A stretch of 32,761 nt of DNA from an uncultured Aureispira sp. (GTDB lineage: Bacteria > Bacteroidota > Bacteroidia > Chitinophagales > Saprospiraceae), in NCBI GenBank assembly GCA_905480485.1, contig CAJQQM010000020.1, positions 1 to 32,761 on the forward strand. The letters are read 5' to 3'. The notes below the pieces were generated by a model. The model was not told where the DNA came from and did not search any database. It saw only the letters and a list, made by a program, of their open reading frames with translations. Below are positions 18,388-26,210 of the stretch, piece after piece; within the stretch, counting starts at the first letter, position 1, and every line of letters starts with the position of its first letter. The translations under genes were made by a program, and so were the position numbers.

Positions 18388-18623
18388 ACGTAGCGATTTG
18401 CTAAAAGCCACCCTTGCTACAAAGTGGGGCATTTTAAATTGAATCTGAAAGAACGATACCTACAATTACCGTAATTCGCACAAGGAGATTTAACTGAATT
18501 ATTTTATTTGAACATAGTAGAATCATGCCTTGGGTAGGAGAGCAGGATTTTCAAAAAAAATTATCGTTCTCGGTATTGGCAAGATACACCTGCCCTAACG
18601 GTAATTAGACTACGAAATACAGA

Positions 18624-18944
18624 TTATTCTTTGTATTTATTTCCATCAAAATATTCATCATAAGCATCCGGATTGTGGTTGACTAATATGAAAATCATGA
18701 TGCCGCCCATAATCAAACTCATTTTAAACAAAAAGGAAGCAAAAGGTCCCATCGATTCAACCCACTGCAAGCTGCCTAGGGTGAGTCCTACCGAATTCAC
18801 CACCAAAGATATACTCCCTGTAAAAAACATAATGCACCCTAAAATCATCCAATAAGGTCGGTATTTTGGATTTTTTTCAACACTGTTTACAGCTAAAAAT
18901 AATAATAAAGCAATAAAAGCAAAGCTGATGACTGTTAATAACAT
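18624..18944 (-). CDS. Small three-TM membrane protein of unknown function
   Basis: A 106-residue protein with hydrophobic helices at about 2-19, 32-56 and 67-88, and a polar, acidic C-terminal tail (NPDAYDEYFDGNKYKE) that should face the cytoplasm or periplasm. A short basic segment (KNPKYRP) follows helix 1. I do not recognise a family. It is transcribed away from HMG-CoA lyase, with its own candidate -7 box at 18994-19001. It stands alone: both neighbours are on the other strand. The 18388-18623 spacer before it holds a small AATTACCGT / ACGGTAATT inverted pair (18465 and ~18598 areas) and nothing else obvious. Confidence 0.65.
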   Translation of the reverse strand: MLLTVISFAFIALLLFLAVNSVEKNPKYRPYWMILGCIMFFTGSISLVVNSVGLTLGSLQWVESMGPFASFLFKMSLIMGGIMIFILVNHNPDAYDEYFDGNKYKE

Positions 18945-18993
18945 GCTATGAATTAATTATGTGATGTTAGAATCGTTTAATTTAATAAGTGCA

Positions 18994-19001
18994 CAAAGTT
19001 A
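18994..19001 (-). promoter_or_regulatory. Candidate -7 box for the small membrane protein
   Basis: The minus strand reads TAACTTTG, an exact TAnnTTTG match, 50 bases upstream of the start at 18944. No -33 element is visible at the right spacing. Confidence 0.4.
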
Positions 19002-19052
19002 GGCTATTTTTTCAAACTTCAGGTTTCTTTAGCATATTTTAAACAGAAGCCT

Positions 19053-19060
19053 TATATTTG
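19053..19060 (+). promoter_or_regulatory. Candidate -7 box for HMG-CoA lyase
   Basis: TATATTTG, an exact TAnnTTTG match, 53 bases before the start codon at 19113. It is divergent from the box at 18994-19001, so two promoters share a short spacer. Confidence 0.45.
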
Positions 19061-19112
19061 CCGGTGAATACATTCAATTTTGAATGCCTAAACACGCTGT
19101 ACAATTTTTTTT

Positions 19113-19976
19113 ATGGTAAAGATAATAGAATGCCCCCGCGATGCGATGCAAGGTATCAATGACTATTTCATCGATACAAAAATCAAGGCTGAATACATAA
19201 ATCAACTTTTAAAAGTAGGTTTTGATACCCTTGATTTTGGAAGCTTTGTTTCTCCCAAAGCGATACCACAGATGCGGGATACCGACCAAGTGTTGAATGC
19301 ACTCAACTTAGATGGAAGCAGCTCCAAGTTGTTGGCTATTGTTGCCAACAAAAGAGGTGCCATACAAGCCTGTCAATTCGAACAAATTACCTACCTAGGG
19401 TACCCATTTTCTGTTTCAGAGACCTTTCAGTTGCGCAACACTAACGCCACTATTCAAGATTCGATTGCGCGGGTTGCTGCTATTCAAGACATCTGTACAA
19501 AGTACAACAAAAAAATGGTGGTTTATGTTTCGATGGGTTTTGGAAACCCTTACGGAGATGCATGGAATGTAGATATCGTACAACATTATGTCAATTTATT
19601 GGCCGATATGGGAATCAAAATTCTTTCTTTGTCGGATACAATTGGAGTAGCCGACCGTTCTACCATAGAATACCTATTCTCTAATTTGATTCCTCCTTAT
19701 CCCGATGTAGAATTTGGAGCGCATTTTCATACCCGACCCGATGAATGGGAAGAAAAAATTGATGCTGCCTTCAAGAATGGCTGTCGACGGTTTGATGCTG
19801 CTATAGGTGGCTACGGAGGATGTCCGATGGCCAAGGATGATTTGACGGGTAATATGCCTACCGAAAAAATGTTAACTTATTTCCCGAAGGAAGGTTTAGA
19901 TTTGGGCCTTAACGATACTGAATTCAATGTGGCGATGTCTATGGTGCATCAGGTATTTCCTCCAATGGTTCGTTAG
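19113..19976 (+). CDS. Hydroxymethylglutaryl-CoA lyase
   Basis: A 287-residue TIM-barrel lyase of the HMGL/aldolase superfamily that cleaves HMG-CoA to acetyl-CoA and acetoacetate, the last step of leucine degradation. Catalytic features seen: ECPRDAMQG at the start (R9, D10; the usual form is PRDGLQ), the LSLSDTIGVAD strand, the metal-binding histidines in GAHFHTRPD, and the cysteine loop GGYGGCPMAKDDLTGN with C237. The HFHTR form differs from HxH-D-T of classical lyases. Length is close to normal (~300). It is monocistronic, with a promoter-like box 53 bases upstream. Homocitrate-synthase-type relatives were considered, but the GGCP loop and the small size favour HMG-CoA lyase. Confidence 0.87.
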   Translation: MVKIIECPRDAMQGINDYFIDTKIKAEYINQLLKVGFDTLDFGSFVSPKAIPQMRDTDQVLNALNLDGSSSKLLAIVANKRGAIQACQFEQITYLGYPFSVSETFQLRNTNATIQDSIARVAAIQDICTKYNKKMVVYVSMGFGNPYGDAWNVDIVQHYVNLLADMGIKILSLSDTIGVADRSTIEYLFSNLIPPYPDVEFGAHFHTRPDEWEEKIDAAFKNGCRRFDAAIGGYGGCPMAKDDLTGNMPTEKMLTYFPKEGLDLGLNDTEFNVAMSMVHQVFPPMVR

Positions 19977-20103
19977 AGGGTGATTTGAACCAAATTAAAT
20001 CGCGTTAATTTGCTGCACTTAAGTTTCTGCTAGTGGATTAATTTTGAAGACAATCAATAAAATTGGCTTTTTTTGTTGTTTAATTTCCATAAAAATAAGT
20101 ATT

Positions 20104-20134
20104 ATTGCACTACTATATTGCAGAACTACTTTTG
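20104..20134 (+). promoter_or_regulatory. Likely promoter of the 20196-22191 operon
   Basis: A -33-like ATTG (20104-20107) is separated by 19 bases from a perfect -7 box TACTTTTG (20127-20134). The spacing is exactly that of Bacteroidota housekeeping promoters, giving a transcript start near 20140 and a ~55-base leader before the ATG at 20196. This is the best full promoter match in the window. Confidence 0.55.
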
Positions 20135-20195
20135 ATTGTTACTGCTTTACTGATAAACAGCCTTTTGGTACCATATAAATCATAACATACTAAGA

Positions 20196-20813
20196 ATGAA
20201 AATTGCACTCAATCTATTACTTGCTTTAGTTTCAATGGCCCTTGTATATCTATTGATAGAAAGCATTCGCAAGCCTATCAACTTTAAAGAAACGCGCGAA
20301 ATTAGAGAGCAGCTCGTCAGAGAACGCTTAAAACAAACGGCTGAATTACAAAAGGTCTACAAGTCTTTGACCAAAAAATACGCCGAAAGTTACGATTCAC
20401 TCAAGCAAGTTTTGACTACAGATACTTTTTTGATTGATCAGGCATTTGGAGACAAGTTTGATACCAACCAAGTGGTTACAATCGTCAAAATTAAGTTGCC
20501 AGCCAAAGATTCACTTAAAGGCATTATCAAAAAAAATGCCCCCAAGCCAGATATGACTATTGATGAATACTTCAATTACCTTAGGGTTGTACCATTCTCA
20601 GGAGGGCAAGAGTTTTACATGAAAACTTCAGAAGCAATCGTAGAGGGTACCGATTCTTTGATGGCGCCTACTTTTGAAGCAGGTACAACCTTAGGTACTT
20701 ATTTGTCCGAATTCGATTCTGCCTCTCATGTAATTTACGACCCTGAATTTAATCCTAATAGCCTGCGAAAAGTAGGTGACTTGAATAAACCCTCAACAAC
20801 AGGTAATTGGTAG
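20196..20813 (+). CDS. Bitopic coiled-coil membrane protein, unknown function
   Basis: A 205-residue protein with one N-terminal membrane helix (residues ~4-23, NLLLALVSMALVYLLIES). It is followed by a charged helix of coiled-coil type (ETREIREQLVRERLKQTAEL ... ~30-70) and a mixed C-terminal domain with Gly/Thr/Ser-rich segments (~105-205). There is no cleavable-signal or lipobox pattern, so it is probably a signal anchor with the body in the periplasm. It is the first gene of a tight operon: its stop (TAG 20811-20813) lies inside the first codons of the DUF3822 gene. I do not know the family; the layout recalls PilN/GspL-type inner-membrane anchors, which would suit the neighbour's fold. Confidence 0.7.
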   Translation: MKIALNLLLALVSMALVYLLIESIRKPINFKETREIREQLVRERLKQTAELQKVYKSLTKKYAESYDSLKQVLTTDTFLIDQAFGDKFDTNQVVTIVKIKLPAKDSLKGIIKKNAPKPDMTIDEYFNYLRVVPFSGGQEFYMKTSEAIVEGTDSLMAPTFEAGTTLGTYLSEFDSASHVIYDPEFNPNSLRKVGDLNKPSTTGNW

Positions 20814-21652
20814 ATATCACCTACAATATTTTTGAAGACGATTTTAACAAAAGTCTGACGCATTCGTACAACCTTTCTATCCTCATTGGTACAGAAAGGT
20901 TGTCCTATTTAATCAGTAATCAGCAACAGCAAGTTGTTTCATTAAGGTCTTATCAGCTTCGAGATTTATCAGCATCGAAGCCGCTAAAGAAACTACTACT
21001 TGAAGACAGTATTTTGCGAGATACCTTTAGGTCGGTCAAAATTGGCTTGTTTTCACCCAAATTCACCTTACTGCCGAATGCATTATTTGAAGCCTCAAAG
21101 CGTCAAGCGTATCTTTCGGCTACCAATCAAGTACATCGTGCAGACCGTGTTTTGAATGATCAAATCAGTTGTCTTGAACTCAACAATGTATACGCCTTTG
21201 ATGCTGCTTACATAGACGACCTCATGGAGCATTTTCCATCGGCTGTTTTCTATCATGCCTCTACCGGTTTGATGCAAAATTTTATTCAAAAATTTGATAG
21301 TGCATCCACCAAAAATATTTTTCTGAATATATTTGGCCAACATTTATCAATTACGGTGGTGGAAAACAATCAACTACTTTTGCATAATATCTTCTCGTAC
21401 AAAGCTTCTCCTGATTGTCTGTATTACGTATTGCTAGTTTGTAAGCAATTAGGCTTGCATCCACATAAATGCTTGCTAAATATTGCCGGTGATTTGATGG
21501 AAGATTCCGAGATTCACAAATTGTTGTACAAATACGTGAAGAAGATTCATTTTGTACAACGTCCAAGCTATTATTTATTTGGTCAAAAGCTTGAGGAAAC
21601 CTTAGCTTCTAATTTATTTTTCGATTTGTTTTCATTGAAATTATGCGAATAG
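20807..21652 (+). CDS. DUF3822 family protein
   Basis: A 281-residue cytoplasmic protein with the DUF3822 pattern: ITYNIFEDDFNKSLTHSYNL, LSILIGTERLSYLI, and in the second half IFLNIFGQHLSITVVENNQLLL with NIFSYKASPDCLYYVLLVCKQLGL. Both halves read like the strand order of an RNase H/actin-like fold (beta hairpins, then a helix), as in PilM or the GspL cytoplasmic domain; that is my inference. The start must be TTG at 20807: the codon before it in frame (20804-20806) is TAA, and the next ATG is about 190 codons in. It overlaps the upstream gene's end by 7 bases and rsmD's start by 10, so all three should be translationally coupled. Confidence 0.85.
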   Translation: MVDITYNIFEDDFNKSLTHSYNLSILIGTERLSYLISNQQQQVVSLRSYQLRDLSASKPLKKLLLEDSILRDTFRSVKIGLFSPKFTLLPNALFEASKRQAYLSATNQVHRADRVLNDQISCLELNNVYAFDAAYIDDLMEHFPSAVFYHASTGLMQNFIQKFDSASTKNIFLNIFGQHLSITVVENNQLLLHNIFSYKASPDCLYYVLLVCKQLGLHPHKCLLNIAGDLMEDSEIHKLLYKYVKKIHFVQRPSYYLFGQKLEETLASNLFFDLFSLKLCE

Positions 21653-22191
21653 TTAGTGGTTTTTTGAAAGGTCGACGATTCGAGATGCCTTCATCGAAAT
21701 GGAAAACTCGTCCAACAACTGATTATGCTAAAGAAAGCTTATTTAATATTCTTCATCATCAAATAGATTATGATGGAATTGAAGTCCTAGATTTGTTTTC
21801 GGGTACAGGTTCGATTGCCTACGAATTTATATCAAGAGGCGCTGCAAAGGCCACTGTTGTCGAAAAATTCGCTCCTTGTATACAGTTCATCAAAAAACAG
21901 GCTGTTATTTTTAAAATAGAAGCGCAGCTAATTTACCACAAAAACGATGCTTTTCGATTTTTAAAAAAGCATACAAAATCCTACGATATTATTTTTGCGG
22001 ACCCTCCTTATGCCCATCCTCAATACCAACAATTACCTGATATAATCCGCGAGAATCAACTGCTCAAAAAAGGTGGAATATTAATTATTGAACACGATTC
22101 CCGTCAAAATTTTGAAAATGATTCAAATTTTACTGAACTTCGCCAGTACGGACAATCTTTTTTTAGTTTTTTTGTAAACAACGAAGACTAA
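21643..22191 (+). CDS. rsmD: 16S rRNA (guanine(966)-N(2))-methyltransferase RsmD
   Basis: A 182-residue SAM-dependent methyltransferase that methylates G966 of 16S rRNA in the small-subunit head. The RsmD signature is complete: MRIVSGFLKGRRFEMP, TRPTTDYAKESLFNIL, the SAM motif VLDLFSGTGSIAYEFISRGA, VVEKF, and the catalytic FADPPYAHPQY (the N/D-P-P-Y motif; here D-P-P-Y). Length matches the family. It is the last gene of the overlapping trio, with its ATG inside the end of the DUF3822 gene, and is followed by ccmC after 35 bases. Confidence 0.95.
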   Translation: MRIVSGFLKGRRFEMPSSKWKTRPTTDYAKESLFNILHHQIDYDGIEVLDLFSGTGSIAYEFISRGAAKATVVEKFAPCIQFIKKQAVIFKIEAQLIYHKNDAFRFLKKHTKSYDIIFADPPYAHPQYQQLPDIIRENQLLKKGGILIIEHDSRQNFENDSNFTELRQYGQSFFSFFVNNED

Positions 22192-22226
22192 TTTTTGGAG
22201 ATAGCCCCAACCATAGTAGCCTACAT

Positions 22227-23294
22227 ATGAACAAATATTTGAAATTTATCGCAGTTCTTTTAATTGCCTACAGTATTTTGGCGGGTTTGCTGATTCCTCT
22301 AAGTACGGGTGTTTTGTCGGTACTTCCAAGAAGTATAAATACCGGCAATTATTTAAAACTAGAACTCAAAGCATACAACGCCCAATTCGATTCTGCTGTC
22401 CCTGTAGAGGCTCGGATTCGTCTTAATCCAAGTACCGCATTGTGTGCTACATCAATTGAGGTTAAAAGTCCTAACGAGTTGCAACTTAACTTTGCCATTC
22501 CAGCCAGTAAATTGCCGCTACAAACCGAAATGAAGGACGGGAAAAAGTCGCCGTTCCCTTTGTTAGAAATGGTTGATGCACAAAACGGCTACACATCACT
22601 TGAGTCAGTTTTGTTTATCGAACAAAAGCACAGCAACAAGGCTGATACGGCTTCCTTTTGTTCTGTAGTTCCTTACCGTAGTACCGACAAAACCTCATTC
22701 CCTTTTCTAAATATTTTAGAGGAAACGATTCGTAATTTGTTTTACCATGTACCCATGTGGTTTGCTATGATGCTTTTGTTGTTTGTTTCGGTTATTCATA
22801 GTATTCTGTATCTTCGTAAACCTCAAATAGGCGATCATGACAATAAAGCAGCATCCTTCGCTACGGTAGGCGTGCTTTTTGGGATAGTAGGTATCACCAC
22901 AGGGGCTATTTGGGCCAAACATACTTGGGGGTCCTATTGGTCTTTTGACGTCAAGCAAAATACATCTGCTATAGCATTATTGATCTATCTAGCTTATTTT
23001 GTACTCAGATCTTCCTTTGAAGATATGGACAAGCGGGCACGCGTAGCTGCTATTTATAATATTTTTGCATTTGCAACATTAATTCCCCTATTGTACGTAA
23101 TTCCAAGAATGGTGGATAGCTTGCATCCCGGAATGGGGAACAATCCAGCTTTTTCTAAATTAGATCTAGACAATACCATGCGCATGGTTTTTTATCCGGC
23201 TGTGGTAGGATGGATAATGATGGGTTGGTGGATGGCTACAATTGCGATGCGTATTGAGGCGCTAAAAATCAAAAAAATGGAGCAAGATACTTAA
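22227..23294 (+). CDS. ccmC: Cytochrome c biogenesis protein CcmC/CcsA-like with a periplasmic insert
   Basis: A 355-residue haem-handling membrane protein. It has one N-terminal helix (~6-24), then a ~145-residue soluble region (26-170), then five helices: ~177-197, 211-232, 247-262, 273-294 and 315-342. The signature of the haem-handling protein family is WGSYWSFD (234-241), in place of WGTWWVWD, with likely haem-ligand histidines at H174 (HVPMWF) and H300 (DSLHPG). Its role is delivery of haem for c-type cytochrome maturation, relevant to the seven-haem cytochrome earlier in the window. Standard CcmC is about 240 residues; the extra ~145 residues lie between helices 1 and 2. They are rich in beta-prone segments (LKLELKAYNAQF, LQLNFAIPASKL) and contain two cysteines (C73, C145). 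Confidence 0.88.
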   Translation: MNKYLKFIAVLLIAYSILAGLLIPLSTGVLSVLPRSINTGNYLKLELKAYNAQFDSAVPVEARIRLNPSTALCATSIEVKSPNELQLNFAIPASKLPLQTEMKDGKKSPFPLLEMVDAQNGYTSLESVLFIEQKHSNKADTASFCSVVPYRSTDKTSFPFLNILEETIRNLFYHVPMWFAMMLLLFVSVIHSILYLRKPQIGDHDNKAASFATVGVLFGIVGITTGAIWAKHTWGSYWSFDVKQNTSAIALLIYLAYFVLRSSFEDMDKRARVAAIYNIFAFATLIPLLYVIPRMVDSLHPGMGNNPAFSKLDLDNTMRMVFYPAVVGWIMMGWWMATIAMRIEALKIKKMEQDT

Positions 23295-23427
23295 GCTAGC
23301 TAAAAGATTTTTTACCTTAAGTGGCTTTAAATCACCTAGTTTAATCCTCTTTTAATTTTTTGTAAAAATAATATTTTTAATAATTCTTTTTTTTTGGAAA
23401 AAATACCATTTTTGTGAACTGAAATAT

Positions 23428-23637
23428 ATGAAAAATCGAATATACACCAGCCTTTTTCTATTGCTTCCTTTTGCGGCTTTTGCGCAAGAAAGTCAGTCCA
23501 ATGATTATTTTGGTAACATCGGTAAGATATACGTAGTTGCTGCTGTAATGCTGTTACTCTTTGGTACGATGATAGCCTTTATGATTTATTTAGAACGCAA
23601 ATTGGACCGATTAGAAGAATTGATGAACGATGATTAA
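23428..23637 (+). CDS. CcmD-family small membrane protein
   Basis: A 69-residue protein with an N-terminal signal or anchor (LFLLLPFAAFAQ), a second membrane helix (VVAAVMLLLFGTMIAFMIYL) and a short charged helix (ERKLDRLEELMNDD). The pattern 'IYVVAAV...YLERKLDRLE' matches the CcmD-family miniproteins that assist CcmC in haem release. Its position 133 bases after ccmC supports this. The SAQ/FAQ segment could be cleaved, leaving one helix. Confidence 0.75.
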   Translation: MKNRIYTSLFLLLPFAAFAQESQSNDYFGNIGKIYVVAAVMLLLFGTMIAFMIYLERKLDRLEELMNDD

Positions 23638-23712
23638 AAGGATACATTAAATGTACTATTTAAGTATCCGTCCTTATAGAAACTGTATTTAATAATTTAA
23701 CCAAAAAAAACT

Positions 23713-25125
23713 ATGTCAGATTATAGCTTTTTTGAAGGAGTCGAGAAAAATTTTGAAAGGGCAGCTGCCCATACTAATTTGCCCGATGGGTTGTTGGAAC
23801 AAATCAAAGGTTGCAACTCTGTGTTTAGAATGAAATTTCCTGTGCGAATTAACGGAGATGTTGAAGTTTTTGAAGCCTATCGTGTGCAACACTCGAATCA
23901 CAGAATGCCCACCAAAGGAGGAATTCGTTATAGTGATGGTGTCAATCAAGATGAGGTTATGGCTTTAGCTGCCTTAATGACTTATAAGTGTGCGATTGTT
24001 GATGTTCCTTTTGGTGGGGCTAAAGGTGGGGTCAAAATCAATACCTACAAGTACTCAGAAGAACAATTGGAACGTATTACTAGACGTTATGCCTCTGAGT
24101 TGGTACGCAAAAATTTTATTGGTCCTGGCATGGATGTACCGGCACCCGATTATGGGACAGGGCCACGTGAAATGGCTTGGATTATGGATACTTATGCAGC
24201 CCTTAAACCTGGTGAGATTGATGCAGCAGGTTGTGTAACCGGAAAGCCTGTTACCCAAAATGGTATACGAGGACGTACCGAAGCGACAGGTCGTGGCGTT
24301 TATTATGCTGTTCGAGAAGCCTGTAATTACGAAGAAGATATGAAAGCCCTTGGCCTAACTACGGGGCTTGCAGGCAAAACAATGGTTATTCAAGGTTTGG
24401 GTAATGTGGGTTCATATACCGGTACTATTTCACAGGATGAAGGAAATGTCAAGATTATTGGTGTAGCTGAGTACGAAGGTTCTATTCACAAAGCCGATGG
24501 TATCGATATTCATGAATTGTTGGCTTTTCGCAAGAAAACAGGTTCTATTATTGGTTTTCCGGGGTCAGTTACCTTAGAAAATAATGCATCTGCCTTAGAG
24601 TTAGCCTGTGATATTTTGGTGCCTGCTGCCCTTGAGAATCAAATCAATGATAAAAATGCTCATAATATCAAAGCAAAAATTATAGTAGAAGCTGCTAATG
24701 GCCCCGTTACGCCTGAAGCTGAAGCTGTATTACTTCAAATGGGGGTCTTGATTATTCCGGATATGTATGCAAATGCTGGTGGGGTAACCGTATCTTATTT
24801 TGAATGGTTGAAAAACTTGTCACATATGCGTTTTGGTCGTATGCAAAAACGTTTTGAGTCTAATCGCTACGAGTTATTGGTTGACTTAGTCCTTAAGATG
24901 ACGGGCAAAGATTTGAATGAACAAGAACGCAATCTATTGACATTTGGTGCTGATGAGGTTGATTTGGTCCGTTCAGGCTTAGAGGAAACGATGATAAATG
25001 CCTATTCGGGTATTCGTGAAACTTGGAAAAATAAACCAGAAATTAAAGATTTAAGAACAGCTTCTATGGTTTATGCCATACAAAAAATAGCCTCTGATTA
25101 TCTTTCATTAGGTATTTGGCCTTAA
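23713..25125 (+). CDS. gdhA: Glu/Leu/Phe/Val dehydrogenase (glutamate dehydrogenase)
   Basis: A 470-residue enzyme interconverting glutamate and 2-oxoglutarate plus ammonia. Active-site features are complete: KGGIRYS (68-74), MTYKCAIVDVPFGGAKGG with K92 and the catalytic K104, GPGMDVPAPDYGTG (the proton-donor Asp of APD), and the NAD(P)-binding domain starting GKTMVIQGLGNVGSYT. Later blocks (VEAANGPVTPEAE, PDMYANAGGVTVSYFEW) are also intact. Leucine dehydrogenases are smaller, so glutamate is the likelier substrate. Cofactor (NAD or NADP) is not settled by the motifs. It ends at a clear terminator; the upstream 75 bases are AT-rich without an obvious promoter box. Confidence 0.95.
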   Translation: MSDYSFFEGVEKNFERAAAHTNLPDGLLEQIKGCNSVFRMKFPVRINGDVEVFEAYRVQHSNHRMPTKGGIRYSDGVNQDEVMALAALMTYKCAIVDVPFGGAKGGVKINTYKYSEEQLERITRRYASELVRKNFIGPGMDVPAPDYGTGPREMAWIMDTYAALKPGEIDAAGCVTGKPVTQNGIRGRTEATGRGVYYAVREACNYEEDMKALGLTTGLAGKTMVIQGLGNVGSYTGTISQDEGNVKIIGVAEYEGSIHKADGIDIHELLAFRKKTGSIIGFPGSVTLENNASALELACDILVPAALENQINDKNAHNIKAKIIVEAANGPVTPEAEAVLLQMGVLIIPDMYANAGGVTVSYFEWLKNLSHMRFGRMQKRFESNRYELLVDLVLKMTGKDLNEQERNLLTFGADEVDLVRSGLEETMINAYSGIRETWKNKPEIKDLRTASMVYAIQKIASDYLSLGIWP

Positions 25126-25148
25126 ACTTTGATGTTCGATATATCCAA

Positions 25149-25180
25149 TGTCTGTTCTCTAAAAAGGACAGACATTTTTT
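25149..25180 (+). terminator. Intrinsic terminator after gdhA
   Basis: TGTCTGT (25149-25155) pairs perfectly with ACAGACA (25168-25174), extended inwards by a G-T wobble, C-G and T-A to a 10-bp stem with loop CTAAAA, followed by six T's. It starts 23 bases after the gdhA stop. Confidence 0.85.
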
Positions 25181-25198
25181 ATTGAAGCTGATAATACG

Positions 25199-25206
25199 TA
25201 TCTTTG
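25199..25206 (+). promoter_or_regulatory. Candidate -7 box of the 3-hydroxybutyryl-CoA dehydrogenase gene
   Basis: TATCTTTG is an exact TAnnTTTG match, 33 bases before the ATG at 25239 and just past the gdhA terminator, so the gene has its own promoter. The upstream region near -33 is only a T-run. Confidence 0.5.
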
Positions 25207-25238
25207 TCCTATTCAAAAAATTAAAATCAAAATTAAAA

Positions 25239-26147
25239 ATGAAGAATATAGTTGTAATTGGTGCGGGTACTATGGGAAATGGTATTGCACATGTTTTTGC
25301 GATGAATGGCTATCAGGTTGGCTTGGTTGATATTTCTGAAACTGCCTTAGAAAAAGCAGTAGCAACCATTAGCAAGAATTTGGATAGAATGCTTAAAAAA
25401 GAAAGAATTTCGGCGGAAGATAAAGCAAATACCCTTGGCAATATTCAAACGGCCACTAGTTTGGCTACTGTGGCCGCTAATGCAGATTTAATAGTGGAAG
25501 CAGCTACCGAAAATATTGATTTGAAATTGAAGATTTTTAAACAAATGGATGCAGTGGCACCTAAGCATACTATTTTGGCGACCAATACCTCTTCTATTTC
25601 GATTACAAAAATTGCTGCAGTTACCCAACGCCCTGACCAAGTAATCGGGATGCACTTTATGAATCCTGTACCTATTATGAAATTGGTTGAAGTAATTCGT
25701 GGGTATAGTACGAGTGATGCCGTTACCAAAACCATTATGGACTTGTCAAAAGATTTATCTAAAGTGCCTGTTGAGGTGAATGACTATCCTGGGTTTGTTG
25801 CTAATAGAATCTTAATGCCAATGATTAACGAGGCTATATATAGTTTATTTGAAGGTGTTGCGGGGGTAGAGGAAATCGATACAGTTATGAAATTGGGAAT
25901 GGCGCATCCGATGGGTCCTTTACAGTTGGCGGATTTTATTGGTCTTGATGTATGTTTGTCTATTTTAAAGGTATTACAAGACGGTTTTGGAAATCCGAAA
26001 TATGCTCCTTGTCCTTTACTAGTTAATATGGTTACCGCTGGAAAAATGGGCGTAAAGTCAGGTGAAGGATTTTATAAGCATATACGTGGTTCCAAAGAAC
26101 TAATAGTAGCTGACCAGTTCAATAAAAATAAAACAGCATTGGTTTAA
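25239..26147 (+). CDS. 3-hydroxybutyryl-CoA dehydrogenase
   Basis: A 302-residue NAD(P)-dependent enzyme oxidising 3-hydroxyacyl-CoA to 3-oxoacyl-CoA. It starts with a textbook Rossmann motif (VIGAGTMGNGIAHVFAMNG), then ANADLIVEAATENIDLK, ILATNTSSISIT, the catalytic HFMNPVPIMKLVEVI with its histidine, and the C-terminal GFVANRILMPMINEAI and MGPLQLADFIGLDVC blocks. The ATG at 25239 is used because the conserved N-terminus begins there; the open frame reaches back 41 codons across the terminator and promoter of this gene and is not translated there. Length is close to the usual ~285. It is ended by a strong hairpin. It supplies a beta-oxidation-type step that would feed the same pathways as HMG-CoA lyase and EtfAB. 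Confidence 0.95.
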   Translation: MKNIVVIGAGTMGNGIAHVFAMNGYQVGLVDISETALEKAVATISKNLDRMLKKERISAEDKANTLGNIQTATSLATVAANADLIVEAATENIDLKLKIFKQMDAVAPKHTILATNTSSISITKIAAVTQRPDQVIGMHFMNPVPIMKLVEVIRGYSTSDAVTKTIMDLSKDLSKVPVEVNDYPGFVANRILMPMINEAIYSLFEGVAGVEEIDTVMKLGMAHPMGPLQLADFIGLDVCLSILKVLQDGFGNPKYAPCPLLVNMVTAGKMGVKSGEGFYKHIRGSKELIVADQFNKNKTALV

Positions 26148-26171
26148 ATCAATTAAAAGCTTGTCATACAG

Positions 26172-26210
26172 ATAGCTTTACTCCATTTAGAGTAAAGCTA
26201 TTTTATTTTA
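26172..26210 (+). terminator. Intrinsic terminator after the 3-hydroxybutyryl-CoA dehydrogenase gene
   Basis: A perfect 12-bp stem ATAGCTTTACTC (26172-26183) with GAGTAAAGCTAT (26190-26201), a 6-base loop CATTTA and a downstream T-rich tract. It begins 24 bases after the stop codon. Confidence 0.88.

Noticed and set aside
18388-18620. Possible hairpin (GCCACCC...GTGGGGC) and AATTACCGT inverted pair as terminator or element ends
   Set aside because: Stem has mismatches and no T-tract; the AATTACCGT arms are short (9-10 bp) and ~130 bases apart, within chance for an AT-rich spacer.
23289-23322. ACTTAAG ... CTTAAGT inverted repeat after ccmC as a terminator
   Set aside because: ACTTAAGT is itself a near-palindrome, so the pairing is inevitable; there is no following T-tract and the stem is AT-rich.
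25116-25238. N-terminal extension of the 3-hydroxybutyryl-CoA dehydrogenase (41 extra codons)
   Set aside because: It spans the gdhA stop, a terminator and a -7 box; the conserved enzyme begins at 25239.
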